A stretch of 64,000 bases of DNA, taken from assembly GCA_030949705.1 (NCBI GenBank), contig JAUZSF010000017.1, positions 186,001-250,000 of the forward strand, in the 5' to 3' direction. Positions 36,521 to 47,088 of the stretch are shown one piece after another. A program made the translations under genes and the position numbers. Numbering within the stretch: the first letter of the stretch is position 1; each line of letters opens with the position of its first letter. The DNA comes from Robiginitomaculum sp. GTDB lineage: Bacteria; Pseudomonadota; Alphaproteobacteria; Caulobacterales; Maricaulaceae. Under the pieces are notes generated by a model, which saw only the letters and a program-made list of their open reading frames with translations, was not told the DNA's origin and made no database searches.

Positions 36521-38300
36521 ATGCATACAGAACTAATTGGTCAAATTCTTCTAAACCGTGGCCTGATCACCCAAAAGGATCTTAATCAGGCATTACGGCT
36601 GCAAGATGAAACCGGTGGCCTGTTGGGCCAGGCTTTGTTGCGCCTGGGGGCCTTGACCGAAGACGCCTTGCTGGAGGCTCTTTCCAGCCAGTTGGACCTG
36701 CCCATCCTGGATGCCGCCATGGCGCCCAAAGAAGCCGAACGCCATGAAGAGGCCATGGCCCTGTTAAAAATTTCACCGCGCTGGTTTCTGGCCCAAAGTG
36801 CCGCCATCTGGATTAGCGAAAATGGCGGCCAGAAAACCCTGAATATAGTGGCCCGTGATATTCTGAATGCCGGCATTCAGGAGCATCTGGAAGGGCGCTG
36901 GTATCGCATAGGCGCCCAGCAGCACAATGACGAGGGTGGGTTTTCCGACGTTGGACCGATTCAATATTGGCTGAGCAGCAACCAGTTTATCGAACGCTGT
37001 CTGTATTACATCAGTGAGAGCCTGGGCACGGCGGCCGAAGATTCCGATGACTTTCATGATACCGCCCGCCTGAAAGAAATGGCCGAAGAGGCGCCGGTCA
37101 TTGACTTTGTGAACAATATGTTTGCCACCGCACTAAAGGAAAATGCCTCGGATATTCATGTCGAACCCTTTGAGCACGAATTCAAAGTCCGCTATCGCAT
37201 TGATGGGGTTTTGCATACGCGCCAAACCGAACCGCGGGGTATATTCGATGCGGTCACCAGCCGGGTCAAACTGCTCTCGGGCATGGACATTGCCGAACGC
37301 CGCCTGCCACAGGACGGACGCCAGACAATCCGCTTTGCCGGCCATGCCATCGATTTGCGGGTTTCCTCGCTGCCGGGCTCGTGGGGCGAAAGCATGGTGT
37401 TACGCCTGTTGAAAAAAAGAAGGCGAATTGCCGGACATGAAGGGGCTGGGCCTTACCGGGCGCGCCAACGCGGTGATGAGCGAGCTGACCCAGAGTCCCA
37501 ATGGGGTCATTCTGGTCACTGGCCCAACCGGTTCAGGTAAATCCACCACCCTTTATCGCAGCCTGCAACAGCTCAATAACGGCATCACCAAGATCATCTC
37601 CATCGAAGATCCAATCGAGTACGACATGGACGGGGTGGTACAAATCCAGACCAAAGCCGATATCGGCTATACCTTTGCCAAGGGCTTGCGCGCCATATTG
37701 CGCCAGGACCCGGACATCATCATGGTGGGCGAAATTCGCGATGGCGAAACCGCCACCATCGCGGCCCAGGCCGCCCTGACGGGCCATTTGGTACTGTCCA
37801 CCGTGCACACGAACTCCTCTTTGGCGGCGATTGCCCGTCTCGAAGATCTGGGACTGGAGCCCTATATGATTGCGGCAGCCGTGCGGGGGCTGGCCGCCCA
37901 AAGGCTGGTGCGTCGCCTGTGCCCGAAATGCGCTGCCCCGGATACCGAGGGCGAAGGCGAAGCCATGTTAAAACGCCTGAGCCGCGCCGGCCTGATCATG
38001 GATCAGGAACTGGAAGGCAAAGCCAATTGGCGCAAGGCCACCGGTTGTGAACATTGCGCCAACACCGGCTATACCGGGCGCATCGCGGTCTTTGAAGTGG
38101 TCGCCATCAATGATGAAATGCGCGATGCCATTCTGGATCATGCCCCTATGTCCACCTTGTTGGAAGTTGCCCGCCGCCAGGGTTTCCAAACCCTGATCGA
38201 GGATGGCCTGCTAAAGGCACGCCAAGGCACCACGACTGTGGAAGAGGTGTTGCGGGTTTGCGGCGCAGAACCGTCACAAACAGAAACCGTTGAGGCCTGA
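36521..38300 (+). CDS. gspE: Type II secretion ATPase GspE (frameshifted)
   Basis: Cytoplasmic hexameric ATPase that powers the T2SS. N-terminal MshEN-type domain ([21 protein letters not shown]), then Walker [11 protein letters not shown], the Asp box, Walker [13 protein letters not shown], and a four-cysteine zinc finger (CPKC ... CEHC). The frame breaks at an A7 run (37412-37418); six As give [16 protein letters not shown] and 592 residues. Start ATG at 36521; 36503 is an alternative. It stands apart from the other T2SS blocks, divergent from gspJ. Confidence 0.93.
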
Positions 38301-38351
38301 AACAAACCCAGAGACCTAGGGGCCAAACATTCAGATGATTGAGTCTGGGCC

Positions 38352-40475
38352 CTAAAACGAGCCGCGCAATTGGATGCGATAACGCAGGCCAGATTTGCGT
38401 TGCTGTGACTCGATCGCCGCAACAATTCCATCGGAACGCGGCCCATCATAGAACGTCCGGACACGACTGCTGGGGCGATTGAAGATATTGCGAATATCAA
38501 AAATTGCCGTCATCCCGGCGATTTTGGTGGTTTCCACAAAAACGCTAAAGGCCCGGGGGCTGCCGCCGCCGAAATTACCACCACCTAGGTGGCGCACCTG
38601 TTCTTCAAACAAGCGGAAACTGCGGCGGGTCACACCATTATTATAGGCCCAGCCCCAGGCAATACGCTGGGCACTTAGGTCCTGGCGAAAGGACAAGTCA
38701 AAATTGCGATGCGCCCGGCTGCCCAGTTTTCGGCGCACGCCCGTTACCGGATCTGTGACAGATGAATCACTAATAAAACCATTGGCATCCAGCGTTGCAT
38801 TTTTCAGCCCCAGCATATCCAACGGCAGGCGAGCCACCATTTTTACCTGCCAGAGGCGGGCATCACCAAGATTGCCCGGCGCATCAAAGATATTGTTGAC
38901 CGGTACCCGCCCCTGCACCTGGGTGATCCAGTCCCGATTGGCGCTAAGCGTTAATGAACCTTTTTTGGCAAACCGCCGTTCCCATTCTGCTTTTACCGTC
39001 CAGGTCCGGTCCGGCTCCAGCTCCGGATTACCGACATCGGTCAGATCATCGGTCAGATTCACCGAGGTGACAAAATCCTTGAAATTCAGTTGTGCCACTT
39101 TGCGGATCGCACTGAAGCGCAGCTGGTTTTTTTCACTCAGATTATAACTGGCTGTCAGAGAGGGTTTGGGGAAAGAGAAATTCCGCGTGCGGCTGGCATC
39201 GCCGCTCTGGCTAAGCCGGGACGTTTCAAACTTGAGTCCGCTTTCAATGGTCCATTTTTGGTTCGGCACATAAACCCAGGAAGCAGAAAACTCAGCGCGC
39301 CGCTCTTTCACGCCGGTATTGCTGACCGGCAAGGGGACAACTGAAAACCCGTTTCCATTATCCAGTTCCAGCAGGAGATTGGCATCCAGCGTGTTCAGAG
39401 CCCCTTCGGCAGTAAATTGCAGGCTGTGCTTTTTACTCAGCCCCCAATCCACAACAATCCGTGAAATGCTCTCCGAAGTGACATCCCGTGTTGTCACCCG
39501 CGAAGCATTGGTCTGGCCGGTGGCATTGATGCTGGCAAAGGAAAATTGTCCCTTGCTGGTATTGTCATTACGCAGACCGATCAGTTTCACATCCAGTTTT
39601 TTGCCGATGGGAAAACTGTAATCACCGCCAAATTCCGTACTCTCTGAGACGGATCGCGCGGTATTTCCATCAAAGCGCAAAAACGAGAACGCCCCCACGG
39701 TAGGGGTTTCGACAAAGGAAAATTCATTGCGGGTAAACGCCGTGCGATTGCCTTTGGCATTCAGACGCAGCACCCGGTCACCGGCAAACTTTTTTTCCAG
39801 ATTAAATGTCGGTGTCCAAAAGGCAAAATTACGCTGGGCCGCCTCATCGCGCCTCTCGGTCAGGGTGCCCGGCGGCGAAAACCGGTTTTCGATCCCCGTG
39901 GAACGTCCCGGGCCGCCCTGGCGGGCAATTCCCAGCGTTATATCCGCACCGCCAAGGGTAAGGTTGCGCACAAACTCGCCATTCACAACAACCCGGCTGC
40001 GCGAGAGGGTTGTTTCATAGGACCAGTTATTGCGATCTGCCGTGTCGTCGGTTTTCAGCACCACATTCAACACCCGGGTCAAACCGCGCATATCAATGTC
40101 CGGCGCGGAACCACGGATCAGCTCTATATGATCAACCCGGTCCGCCGAAATACGCTGTAAGATACTGGCCAGATTATCAGACTTGGTGCTGGGCCGCTCT
40201 CCATCGATCAGCACATTGCCCTGGGCCCCACCAAAACCGCGCACATTATCGCCATTATTAATGGAAAAACCAGGCACCTGGCGCACCATATCCAGGGCGG
40301 TTACCGGGAAATAACTGGCAAAAAATTCTGGCTTATAGACCGAAACCCCTTCGGTCTTGCCAGACTCTGCCCGCGGATCTGCGTCCGCCTCTTTGGCAAC
40401 AACCGCCGCGCCGGGCCAAGCGATGCCCATACAAAAAAGGGCCAGCCCTGCCCCAAATTTCTGATTAATGCTCAC
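38352..40475 (-). CDS. TonB-dependent outer-membrane receptor
   Basis: A receptor of about 707 residues. The N-terminus is a signal peptide (GAGLALFCMGIAWPGAAVVA), followed by a plug domain with ALDMVRQVPGFSINNGDNVRGFGGAQGNVLIDG-type motifs (VRGFGG, LIDGERP, DHIELIRG) and a beta-barrel that ends in phenylalanine (RIQLRGSF), the signal for outer-membrane insertion. The plug wording (NVLIDGERPSTKSD) is like that of a poorly characterised TBDR group; the ligand is unknown. GTG at 40475 is chosen because the signal peptide begins there; an ATG at 40568 would add an odd leader. Confidence 0.9.
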   Translation of the reverse strand: MSINQKFGAGLALFCMGIAWPGAAVVAKEADADPRAESGKTEGVSVYKPEFFASYFPVTALDMVRQVPGFSINNGDNVRGFGGAQGNVLIDGERPSTKSDNLASILQRISADRVDHIELIRGSAPDIDMRGLTRVLNVVLKTDDTADRNNWSYETTLSRSRVVVNGEFVRNLTLGGADITLGIARQGGPGRSTGIENRFSPPGTLTERRDEAAQRNFAFWTPTFNLEKKFAGDRVLRLNAKGNRTAFTRNEFSFVETPTVGAFSFLRFDGNTARSVSESTEFGGDYSFPIGKKLDVKLIGLRNDNTSKGQFSFASINATGQTNASRVTTRDVTSESISRIVVDWGLSKKHSLQFTAEGALNTLDANLLLELDNGNGFSVVPLPVSNTGVKERRAEFSASWVYVPNQKWTIESGLKFETSRLSQSGDASRTRNFSFPKPSLTASYNLSEKNQLRFSAIRKVAQLNFKDFVTSVNLTDDLTDVGNPELEPDRTWTVKAEWERRFAKKGSLTLSANRDWITQVQGRVPVNNIFDAPGNLGDARLWQVKMVARLPLDMLGLKNATLDANGFISDSSVTDPVTGVRRKLGSRAHRNFDLSFRQDLSAQRIAWGWAYNNGVTRRSFRLFEEQVRHLGGGNFGGGSPRAFSVFVETTKIAGMTAIFDIRNIFNRPSSRVRTFYDGPRSDGIVAAIESQQRKSGLRYRIQLRGSF

Positions 40476-40585
40476 AATAACTCGCCCTAGGAAACCTTTG
40501 TCCAACCCATACGCTTTATAGGGAAAGGTACAAATAAAAATGTTGCGAATTAGATTACCCTTTTGCAATCTTCACAGACTGGCAA

Positions 40586-41482
40586 TCAGGGTTTGATCCA
40601 GAGCCGCTGTCGCGAAAAGTCAAAAACCACGCCAGAGGTACTTTGCAGAAAATCCAGCCCCAGAATCAAAGCCGGTTGACGATTCAGGCCCAGGGCTTCG
40701 AAAACCGCCAGATCCGCAACCAGGATTTCGGCCTCATCCCAACGCAGGCTTTGCAATTTAACCGTGCGCGCCAGGCCGGTGCGGGCCGGCACCTGTGGCA
40801 GCGCCACCCCGGTGATAATTTGTTCGCGCACCAAAATGCTCGCCGGGCTGAGACCATCCAGCAAAGCCCCCAGTTTTTCATTGCCAATGGACCGTCGCGC
40901 CCCAGAATCAATAATGGCGCGCACCCGCCGGCCATTAATGCGCAAATTAACACTTAGAAAGCCTGCAAAATTACGCCGGGCCCAAATTTTATGCCAGCGG
41001 CGATCCCGCCGGATGTGCTGGGCCTCTTCTGCTGAAAGAAAGGCCAGCTTGCGCCCTTTAAAATCAAACAGTAACGGCTGAGTAGTCAGAACATCCAGCC
41101 CCAAAATACCAGCATAGCCAGCTTCGGTCGGGGTCGGGGCCGCCGGCAAAGCCAGCGCCGCCGCCAACGTCCATTGCTGGCCGGCGAAACGCAGGGCATC
41201 CACACGATAAACCTGTGTCGTCGTCTCGCCGCTGGCGCCTACCAGACGCCCGACCCGGTTAGGTAATAATGGCAAGGTCAGTTCCGTGGCCAGACGAGTG
41301 CTGATCACCGTACGGCTGGCCGCCGAATCCAGAATAAAGGCATAGGGACCGCTGGCATTGATATAAACCGGCACCACCAAATGCCCATCGGCGGAATACC
41401 CCAAAGGCACAGCATTATCCGGGCGCGAGGCCACCGGCGCGGCCAGGCTCAACCAAACGATCAGGGCCAGTAGGATGCGCAT
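40586..41482 (-). CDS. Two-lobed retropepsin-like aspartic protease, exported
   Basis: A 298-residue protein with a signal peptide (MRILLALIVWLSLAAPVAS). It carries two retropepsin-like repeats: FILDSAASRTVIS (Asp 52) with AGILGLDVL, and AIIDSGARRSIGN (Asp 192) with ALILGLDFLQS. Each repeat is a half-site, so one chain could form the whole active site, as in pepsin. It probably acts in the periplasm; the substrate is unknown. Same strand as the TonB receptor and the unknown secreted protein. Confidence 0.85.
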   Translation of the reverse strand: MRILLALIVWLSLAAPVASRPDNAVPLGYSADGHLVVPVYINASGPYAFILDSAASRTVISTRLATELTLPLLPNRVGRLVGASGETTTQVYRVDALRFAGQQWTLAAALALPAAPTPTEAGYAGILGLDVLTTQPLLFDFKGRKLAFLSAEEAQHIRRDRRWHKIWARRNFAGFLSVNLRINGRRVRAIIDSGARRSIGNEKLGALLDGLSPASILVREQIITGVALPQVPARTGLARTVKLQSLRWDEAEILVADLAVFEALGLNRQPALILGLDFLQSTSGVVFDFSRQRLWIKP

Positions 41483-41597
41483 TCAGGCTCCGCCATAAAC
41501 ATAAAGGGCCGGAACAGGAAACCCTGAAACGATGCTCTTGGCCAGTTACGATTGTGTGAAAATACACCCACGGACGTATGGAAGAGGCATTGGCCTG

Positions 41598-42533
41598 TCA
41601 GTGCGCCGCCGCGGTGGTGACAGATTTTTCTTCGGGGAAGGTTTCGGCAAACAGGCGGGCCGCCACAAAGTCTCCGGCCTCGGCATAAATGCGCTCACGT
41701 TTTTGCCGCTGCCCTGCCTGCCCCGGATAGATCAGTTCCAACGCCACCACATCGCGGGGATCGAGGGCGCTAAAGGCGTTCAATGCCTTGTCGGAAAACC
41801 GAAATAATATTGCTTTGGATGGTGCCTCTTCTTCACCGGTAAGCGAAGGCGGGGCCGGCATTTTGTCAACCGCGAAAAAACTTTGGAGCACACTTTGTGG
41901 CGGCATCAGACTGGCCGGGCTGTCGCCGGTGCGCCCCATCAGACGCAATAGATCTTCACCCAAGGGTTCCGCCAACCGTGAGGCATCCCGCATATGCAAA
42001 ATCACACTGGTTGGTTTTTTGCCGTCCAGCACCACCAGGTCCAGAAACACCCTTTCCCCATCGGCCACCAGACCGAAATCCACAATGGTTCCATTGGCAT
42101 CACTCAGGGGCGCGCGCACCCGCCAGCGGGGCTTGTCGCGGGCATCATCGCGCCGGGCTTCCCAGTTTTGCCACCGGGCGGGAAAGCGCATGGTATGCAG
42201 GCGTGACCAGATTTGTGCAGCGTCCTGCATTCTGGCAATTTCGGATTGCACATCGCTCTGGTCGCATGAAATCCGCTTGGCACGGCGAGACAGATCCATT
42301 TGCAGGGCATCCAGCTTTTGCGGGTCTTCCCCGGCCCGCAGCAAGGCCCCGCGCGCCTGTACCTGACCGGATATCAAGGCCGCCTGTTCCAGCGTCCCCA
42401 GTGTGTCGCAATGATCTGCGATCAACAACATGGAGGTGCGTTCCCGATAGGCCTCAAAGGCCTCGGCCCCGCGACCCGGCGTGCCATAGCCTACAATGGC
42501 AAGCACAAAAAAGACAAAAACACCAATACGCAC
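41598..42533 (-). CDS. Exported protein of unknown function
   Basis: A 311-residue protein with a signal peptide (MRIGVFVFFVLAIVGYGTPGRGAEA). The first half is alpha-helical with two cysteines (IADHCDTLGTLEQ, RISCDQSDV), the second half seems beta-rich. I do not recognise the family. It lies 56 bp from the BcsB-like gene on the same strand, with no evident terminator between, so a link to that protein is possible. Confidence 0.65.
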   Translation of the reverse strand: MRIGVFVFFVLAIVGYGTPGRGAEAFEAYRERTSMLLIADHCDTLGTLEQAALISGQVQARGALLRAGEDPQKLDALQMDLSRRAKRISCDQSDVQSEIARMQDAAQIWSRLHTMRFPARWQNWEARRDDARDKPRWRVRAPLSDANGTIVDFGLVADGERVFLDLVVLDGKKPTSVILHMRDASRLAEPLGEDLLRLMGRTGDSPASLMPPQSVLQSFFAVDKMPAPPSLTGEEEAPSKAILFRFSDKALNAFSALDPRDVVALELIYPGQAGQRQKRERIYAEAGDFVAARLFAETFPEEKSVTTAAAH

Positions 42534-42589
42534 GTTGGATCCCCTGAATTCAATCTGGGAAGCCTAGCGGAATTGTCTTGCAATCTCGT

Positions 42590-44494
42590 TTATGCGGGAC
42601 GCCAATTTGCGTACATTCTTTGCCACAGGCTGATCCACAGGCCAGACAGGCTGATCCCGGCAATCAGGAACAGGATGGCCGGCCATTGTCCCTTGGGGGC
42701 CATGAGGGCGGGGCCAGCGCCAATATCATTGATTTCAACCAGACCGGCACGCCAGCGCACCACCCGCCCGGCAAAGAAATTGATCGCCGGACCATCGGCA
42801 AAAGCCTGCATGGCCGGGATAAAATCACTATCCTTGTCGCCGGTCATGATCAGTACGGGTTTTTGCTGTAACTGAGTCCATCCGGCCACCCCCAGCCCCA
42901 GGGGCAGATTTGCATCGGCGGCAAAGGCGCGCTGGGCCACGGATAATCTGGGCTTTTTATACTGGTTTTCATAATCGCCAGGGCCTGCCGCGGCCCCCGC
43001 GGCAAAGACCTGTGGCAGATCGGCAATGGTTTGCGGGGCCAGATGGCTGCGTGGTCCCAACACCATAATCGCCGCTCCCTCAGGGGCCTTATCGGCACCA
43101 TTACCATACCAGGCAGCGGTCAGGGGCGCCCCGGAGACCAGCGCCACCCGTGCAACCGCCCGCCAGGCGGCCTGAAGCTGTGTATTGGTGTGTGTAGCAA
43201 ACACGATGGCGGCCCCGGCCCCGGCCTGTTGTGCAAAGGGAGCTCCATCAATGGCAAAGCGAGACAGGCCTTTGGCAGCCTCATAACCATTGCTCTCAAT
43301 GCGCGCTGACAACAACCGTAACGGTGTACCCTCATGGGGCAGGACGCAATGGGCGTCCTCTTCCATGGGGCGGGCCTGGCGGGCAATGCTGAAGGCCCGA
43401 ACCACGGTGGCGCTTTTGCGATCCATCGGAATGATAAAATGATTAAGTTCATCCTTGAGACGTTTTTTGAACGGCTTTTGCCCATCAACAGAGATCAACA
43501 CGGTGGATTGCGGGCTGACCCAGTCCGGGCGTTCCATTTCCACCACCAGACGAGTTTGCCCGTGATGGGGCGCGCGAACCGTATTTACAAAAGGGCGGGC
43601 ATCCCAGCTGGGCTGTGCCAAAGCGGCTTTGATACCGTCCAGAGCCTGTGCGGCCTGTACCGGTTCTGCCCGGGCCAGCAGCGCGGGCGTTGCCCGCGTT
43701 CCCCCCAGGCGGATGATCCGACCGGCAAACAGACGCGCCATGGCAACAACTTCATCGGCATTGCGCCCCTGAAACTCGACCACGGGGCGCGTACCAGGGC
43801 GCAGGGCAATGCCTGGTCCCGCCAGCATGGCATCCATGCGTGCCTTGAAATCTACCCCGGCAATGCGTTCCGGCGACACCAACAATGGCACCCGCCCGGC
43901 CCGCACCGCCAAGCCCTGTGTGATCAGCGCCCCAAAGGCGCCATAATGGCTTGCATCCAGGGCACCCTGGCTGATGCTGACCCGATCCAACGCCCAGGCT
44001 CCGGCCGACAACCACCCTTCCAACGCATCAAAAGAAGCAATATTGGGCGATATGGACAAATCAAACCGGCTGCGGGCCAGATCCAGTTGCCAGCCGCCAT
44101 CGCTTTTGCTCGGGCACAGACTGTCATTGGCCCCCTCAAAAGCAATCTGAATGTGATTGATACCGGCCTGCAAATTCGCCGCGGGCAGGTCTATTCTGGC
44201 ATTAAAGGCCTCGGGCCGTGGATTGACCATCACCCCGGGATTGTCGTTAACACTGACCACCATCATCGAGCCCTTGGCGGGCAGGGTTTTACCCGGATCA
44301 GCCACCAGCGTCAGCATGGCAGCGCTGGCCCCGGGGGGGATATTCAGGTCAAATTCCAGCACCGGATTGCGCCAATCCAGCATTTGCTCCCGATCCATCC
44401 CGGTTAAGGTGCGCAAGCTTTCCTGTGCGCGTCCGATGGTCGGCAATACCCATGCCCCCAGGATAAACATGCAAATCCAGAATAAACGTGCCAT
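42590..44494 (-). CDS. BcsB-like cellulose synthase regulatory protein (orphan)
   Basis: A protein of about 634 residues: signal peptide (MARLFWICMFILGAWVLPTIGRA), two jelly-roll-like carbohydrate-binding modules, a flavodoxin-like segment and one C-terminal membrane helix (AILFLIAGISLSGLWISLW), the domain order of BcsB. Motifs such as NHIQIAFEGANDSLCPS match the family (CBM disulfide region, here with a second Cys in EEDAHCVLPHEG). BcsB helps pass the growing glucan across the periplasm. No bcsA, bcsC or bcsZ is nearby, so its partner synthase is elsewhere or different. ATG at 44494 chosen because the signal peptide begins there. Confidence 0.8.
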   Translation of the reverse strand: MARLFWICMFILGAWVLPTIGRAQESLRTLTGMDREQMLDWRNPVLEFDLNIPPGASAAMLTLVADPGKTLPAKGSMMVVSVNDNPGVMVNPRPEAFNARIDLPAANLQAGINHIQIAFEGANDSLCPSKSDGGWQLDLARSRFDLSISPNIASFDALEGWLSAGAWALDRVSISQGALDASHYGAFGALITQGLAVRAGRVPLLVSPERIAGVDFKARMDAMLAGPGIALRPGTRPVVEFQGRNADEVVAMARLFAGRIIRLGGTRATPALLARAEPVQAAQALDGIKAALAQPSWDARPFVNTVRAPHHGQTRLVVEMERPDWVSPQSTVLISVDGQKPFKKRLKDELNHFIIPMDRKSATVVRAFSIARQARPMEEDAHCVLPHEGTPLRLLSARIESNGYEAAKGLSRFAIDGAPFAQQAGAGAAIVFATHTNTQLQAAWRAVARVALVSGAPLTAAWYGNGADKAPEGAAIMVLGPRSHLAPQTIADLPQVFAAGAAAGPGDYENQYKKPRLSVAQRAFAADANLPLGLGVAGWTQLQQKPVLIMTGDKDSDFIPAMQAFADGPAINFFAGRVVRWRAGLVEINDIGAGPALMAPKGQWPAILFLIAGISLSGLWISLWQRMYANWRPA

Positions 44495-44592
44495 GTTGAA
44501 ACACCTTGCCCCTATAAATCCACTCTTGGGGGGTGTAGGAGCAAGAATGCCGCCATGTTCACGAGAAATTTCCGGGCACCACACGCATTCAG

Positions 44593-44940
44593 ATGAAACC
44601 TGACCCGCAATTGAAATCAAAAATCTGGGCCGAAGCCCTGATCCGCCGTGCCCGTCTGGGCGGGGCCTTTGCCTATTTGCGCCATCACGGTGATGATGAT
44701 GCGGGGGTGGTATTGGTCAAAATCGCCCTGATGAATGACACTGCCATGATCTGGTCCCCGGAGCGCGATGAGAATTATAATCGGGTGTGGGTGGCGCAAT
44801 CGAAAAGTCCACAAAACGAGACCGAGGTCGAGGCCTGGATAGAACGGGCCCTGCAAACCGACCCGGATTTATGGGTGGTGGAAATCGAAGACCCGCAGGC
44901 GCGGCATTTTCTTCTTCCTCATGAGATTGGGTCAACTTAA
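44593..44940 (+). CDS. DUF1491 family protein
   Basis: A 115-residue cytoplasmic protein. The layout matches alphaproteobacterial DUF1491: AEALIRRARLGGAFAYLRHHGDDDAGVVLVKI and the C-terminal DPDLWVVEIEDPQARHF. Function unknown. Divergent from the BcsB-like gene. Confidence 0.8.
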   Translation: MKPDPQLKSKIWAEALIRRARLGGAFAYLRHHGDDDAGVVLVKIALMNDTAMIWSPERDENYNRVWVAQSKSPQNETEVEAWIERALQTDPDLWVVEIEDPQARHFLLPHEIGST

Positions 44941-44985
44941 CCTGTCAGACTTGACCCATAGAGCCGAACATGACGCAGTATACGA

Positions 44986-45378
44986 ATGCTATTTTTATTT
45001 AATGACCGGGTATTTGAAATTGGACAGCCGAATGTAACCATTCATTCGGAGGGTTTCCCGCTGTCACCAGAGGGTTTTGAAGCCCTTCGCAAAAGGGACG
45101 TGCTTGGTCTGGTGCGCGAAGAACTGTTTGCCGATCCGTTGCTGGTTCACAATGCGCCGGTGCGGGCCAGCCAGTTGGCCACCATCATTGCGGCCAAGAC
45201 CAATGCCAATGCCATGCTGGCGGGGCCACCTGCCGAAGGCGCGCCTAACCCCGCGCACATTGCAGTGTTGCTGGCCGAGGTTTCCATACTGACCCTGGCC
45301 AGTCTGCAAATACAACAACAAAACGGTACCCTGAGCACCTCCGGGGTAGAGGAAGCCGTCTGGTCGGCCTTGCGTTGA
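44986..45378 (+). CDS. Conserved-looking hypothetical protein
   Basis: A 130-residue protein with no membrane segment or signal. It begins LFNDRVFEIGQPNV and ends in an alpha-helical part rich in Ala/Leu (IAVLLAEVSILTLASLQIQQ). I do not recognise the family. Its codon use and position between DUF1491 and prfC on the same strand support that it is real. Confidence 0.65.
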   Translation: MLFLFNDRVFEIGQPNVTIHSEGFPLSPEGFEALRKRDVLGLVREELFADPLLVHNAPVRASQLATIIAAKTNANAMLAGPPAEGAPNPAHIAVLLAEVSILTLASLQIQQQNGTLSTSGVEEAVWSALR

Positions 45379-45442
45379 GCCAGACGGTTGCGGTTTTTGT
45401 CTTGGCAGGCTAAGCGGTCACGATAAAGAGGCCCAAACCATT

Positions 45443-47035
45443 ATGACCGAACTTCCCTATGCCAGCGAGGCCGCCCGGCGGCGCACCTTTTGCCATCATC
45501 TCGCACCCTGATGCCGGTAAAACCACCCTGACGGAGCATGTGCTGCAAGCCGCCGGGGCCATCCATCTGGCCGGTCAAGTGCGTGCGCGCGGTGAAAACC
45601 GCCGCACCTCATCAGACTGGATGCGGATCGAGCGCGAACGGGGCATTTCGGTTTCCTCGTCGGTGATGACGTTTGAATATCGCGATCTGGTATTCAACCT
45701 GCTGGATACCCCGGGCCACGAAGACTTTTCCGAAGACACCTATCGCACCCTGACGGCCGCCGACAGCGCTGTGATGGTGCTGGATGCAGCCAAGGGGATC
45801 GAACCACAAACCCTGAAATTATTCGAGGTTTGCCGCCTGCGCGATATTCCCATTCTGACCTTTATCAACAAGATGGACCGCGAAGCGCTGGACCCGCTGG
45901 AACTGCTGGATGAAATCGCCGACAAGCTGGCGCTGGACGTTTCCCCCCATGCAATGGCCTGCCGGCTCGGGCAATCGCTTTCGCGGGGTGCAGGATTTGC
46001 GCGATAATCTGTTCCTGCCCTATGAGAAAAAGGCGGATGCCGCGGCCTCACGCCGGATCAATCTGGACGATCCGCAAATGGATGGGTTTTTGCCTGATGA
46101 CCAACGCGAAGAACTGAACGAGGCCGCTGAACTGGCCTTTGAGGCCTATCCGACCTTTCATCGCCAGTCCTATCTGGAGGGGCATCTGACCCCGGTTTAT
46201 TTTGGCTCGGCCCTGCGCCATTTTGGCGTCATTGAATTGCTAAACGCCCTGGCCGAACATGCCCCCGGCCCGCGCCCGACCAAAGCGCAAGTTAGCGGAC
46301 AGGAGGGCATCATTCAGCCCGGCGATGGGCAAACCTGTGGCTTTGTGTTCAAGGTACAGGCCAATATGGACCCCAACCACCGGGACCGGGTCGCCTTTAC
46401 CCGGCTGGCATCGGGCAAATTCAAACGTGGCATGAAGTTAAAAACCACCGCCGGCAAAGTAATGAGCATCAATGCGCCGATCATGTTTTTTGCCCAGGAT
46501 CGCGGCATTGCCGAAGAGGCCTGGGCCGGGGACGTCATTGGCATTCCCAATCATGGTACTTTGCGGGTGGGCGACAGCTTAAGCCAAACCGGCAAAGTGC
46601 AATTTGCGGGCATTCCCAATTTTGCGCCCGAGCTGTTGCGCCGGGCGCGCCCCAAAGACCCGATGAAGGCCAAGCATTTGCGCAAGGCGCTGGAAAGTCT
46701 GGCCGAAGAGGGCGTCACCCAATTGTTCAAGCCCTTGATCGGCGCCGATATGATTTTGGGGGCCGTGGGGCAATTGCAGATCGAGGTAACTGCCGAACGC
46801 ATTGCCGAAGAATACAAGCTGGATGTGCTATTCGAGACCTCCCCCCTATGCCGTGGCCCGCTGGGTACGAGCGGATAACAAGGCCGATCTGGAAAGCTTT
46901 ATGGACAAGCACAAAATGCAAATGGCCGAGGACGTGGACGGCGATCCGGTGTTTCTGGGCAAAACCGCCTGGGATGTTGGCTATGCCCAGGAAAAATTCC
47001 CCAAGGTCGAATTTATGAATACGAAAGAGCGCTAG
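45443..47035 (+). CDS. prfC: Peptide chain release factor 3 (three frameshifts)
   Basis: RF3 is the GTPase that recycles RF1/RF2 after termination. GTP-binding motifs are visible: [11 protein letters not shown] (G1), [10 protein letters not shown] (G3) and FINKMDR (G4). The rest matches the EF-G-like domains and the C-terminus VEFMNTKER. Three +1 shifts break it: T4 at 45488-45491, C6 at 45943-45948, C6 at 46841-46846. Removing them gives 529 residues, the usual RF3 length, so errors rather than decay are likely. Its TAG stop shares its G with the first base of the IS630 element. Confidence 0.92.
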
Positions 47036-47088
47036 TCATCTGGAACTGTAATTGATATCATTATGATGCTATTGATTTGGAGGTTTTG

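Noticed and set aside
38301-38351. Bidirectional terminator between gspE and the TonB receptor
   Set aside because: A GGGCC-type imperfect stem is visible but the loop is long and no T-run follows.
43334-44407. 357-residue open frame antisense to the BcsB-like gene
   Set aside because: It lies fully opposite a well-supported gene, has no recognisable domain and shows biased composition; a shadow of the real frame.
45443-47035. prfC as a true pseudogene
   Set aside because: All three breaks are single-base excesses in short homopolymers and the corrected protein is full length with intact motifs; the same error type hits essential genes in the window.
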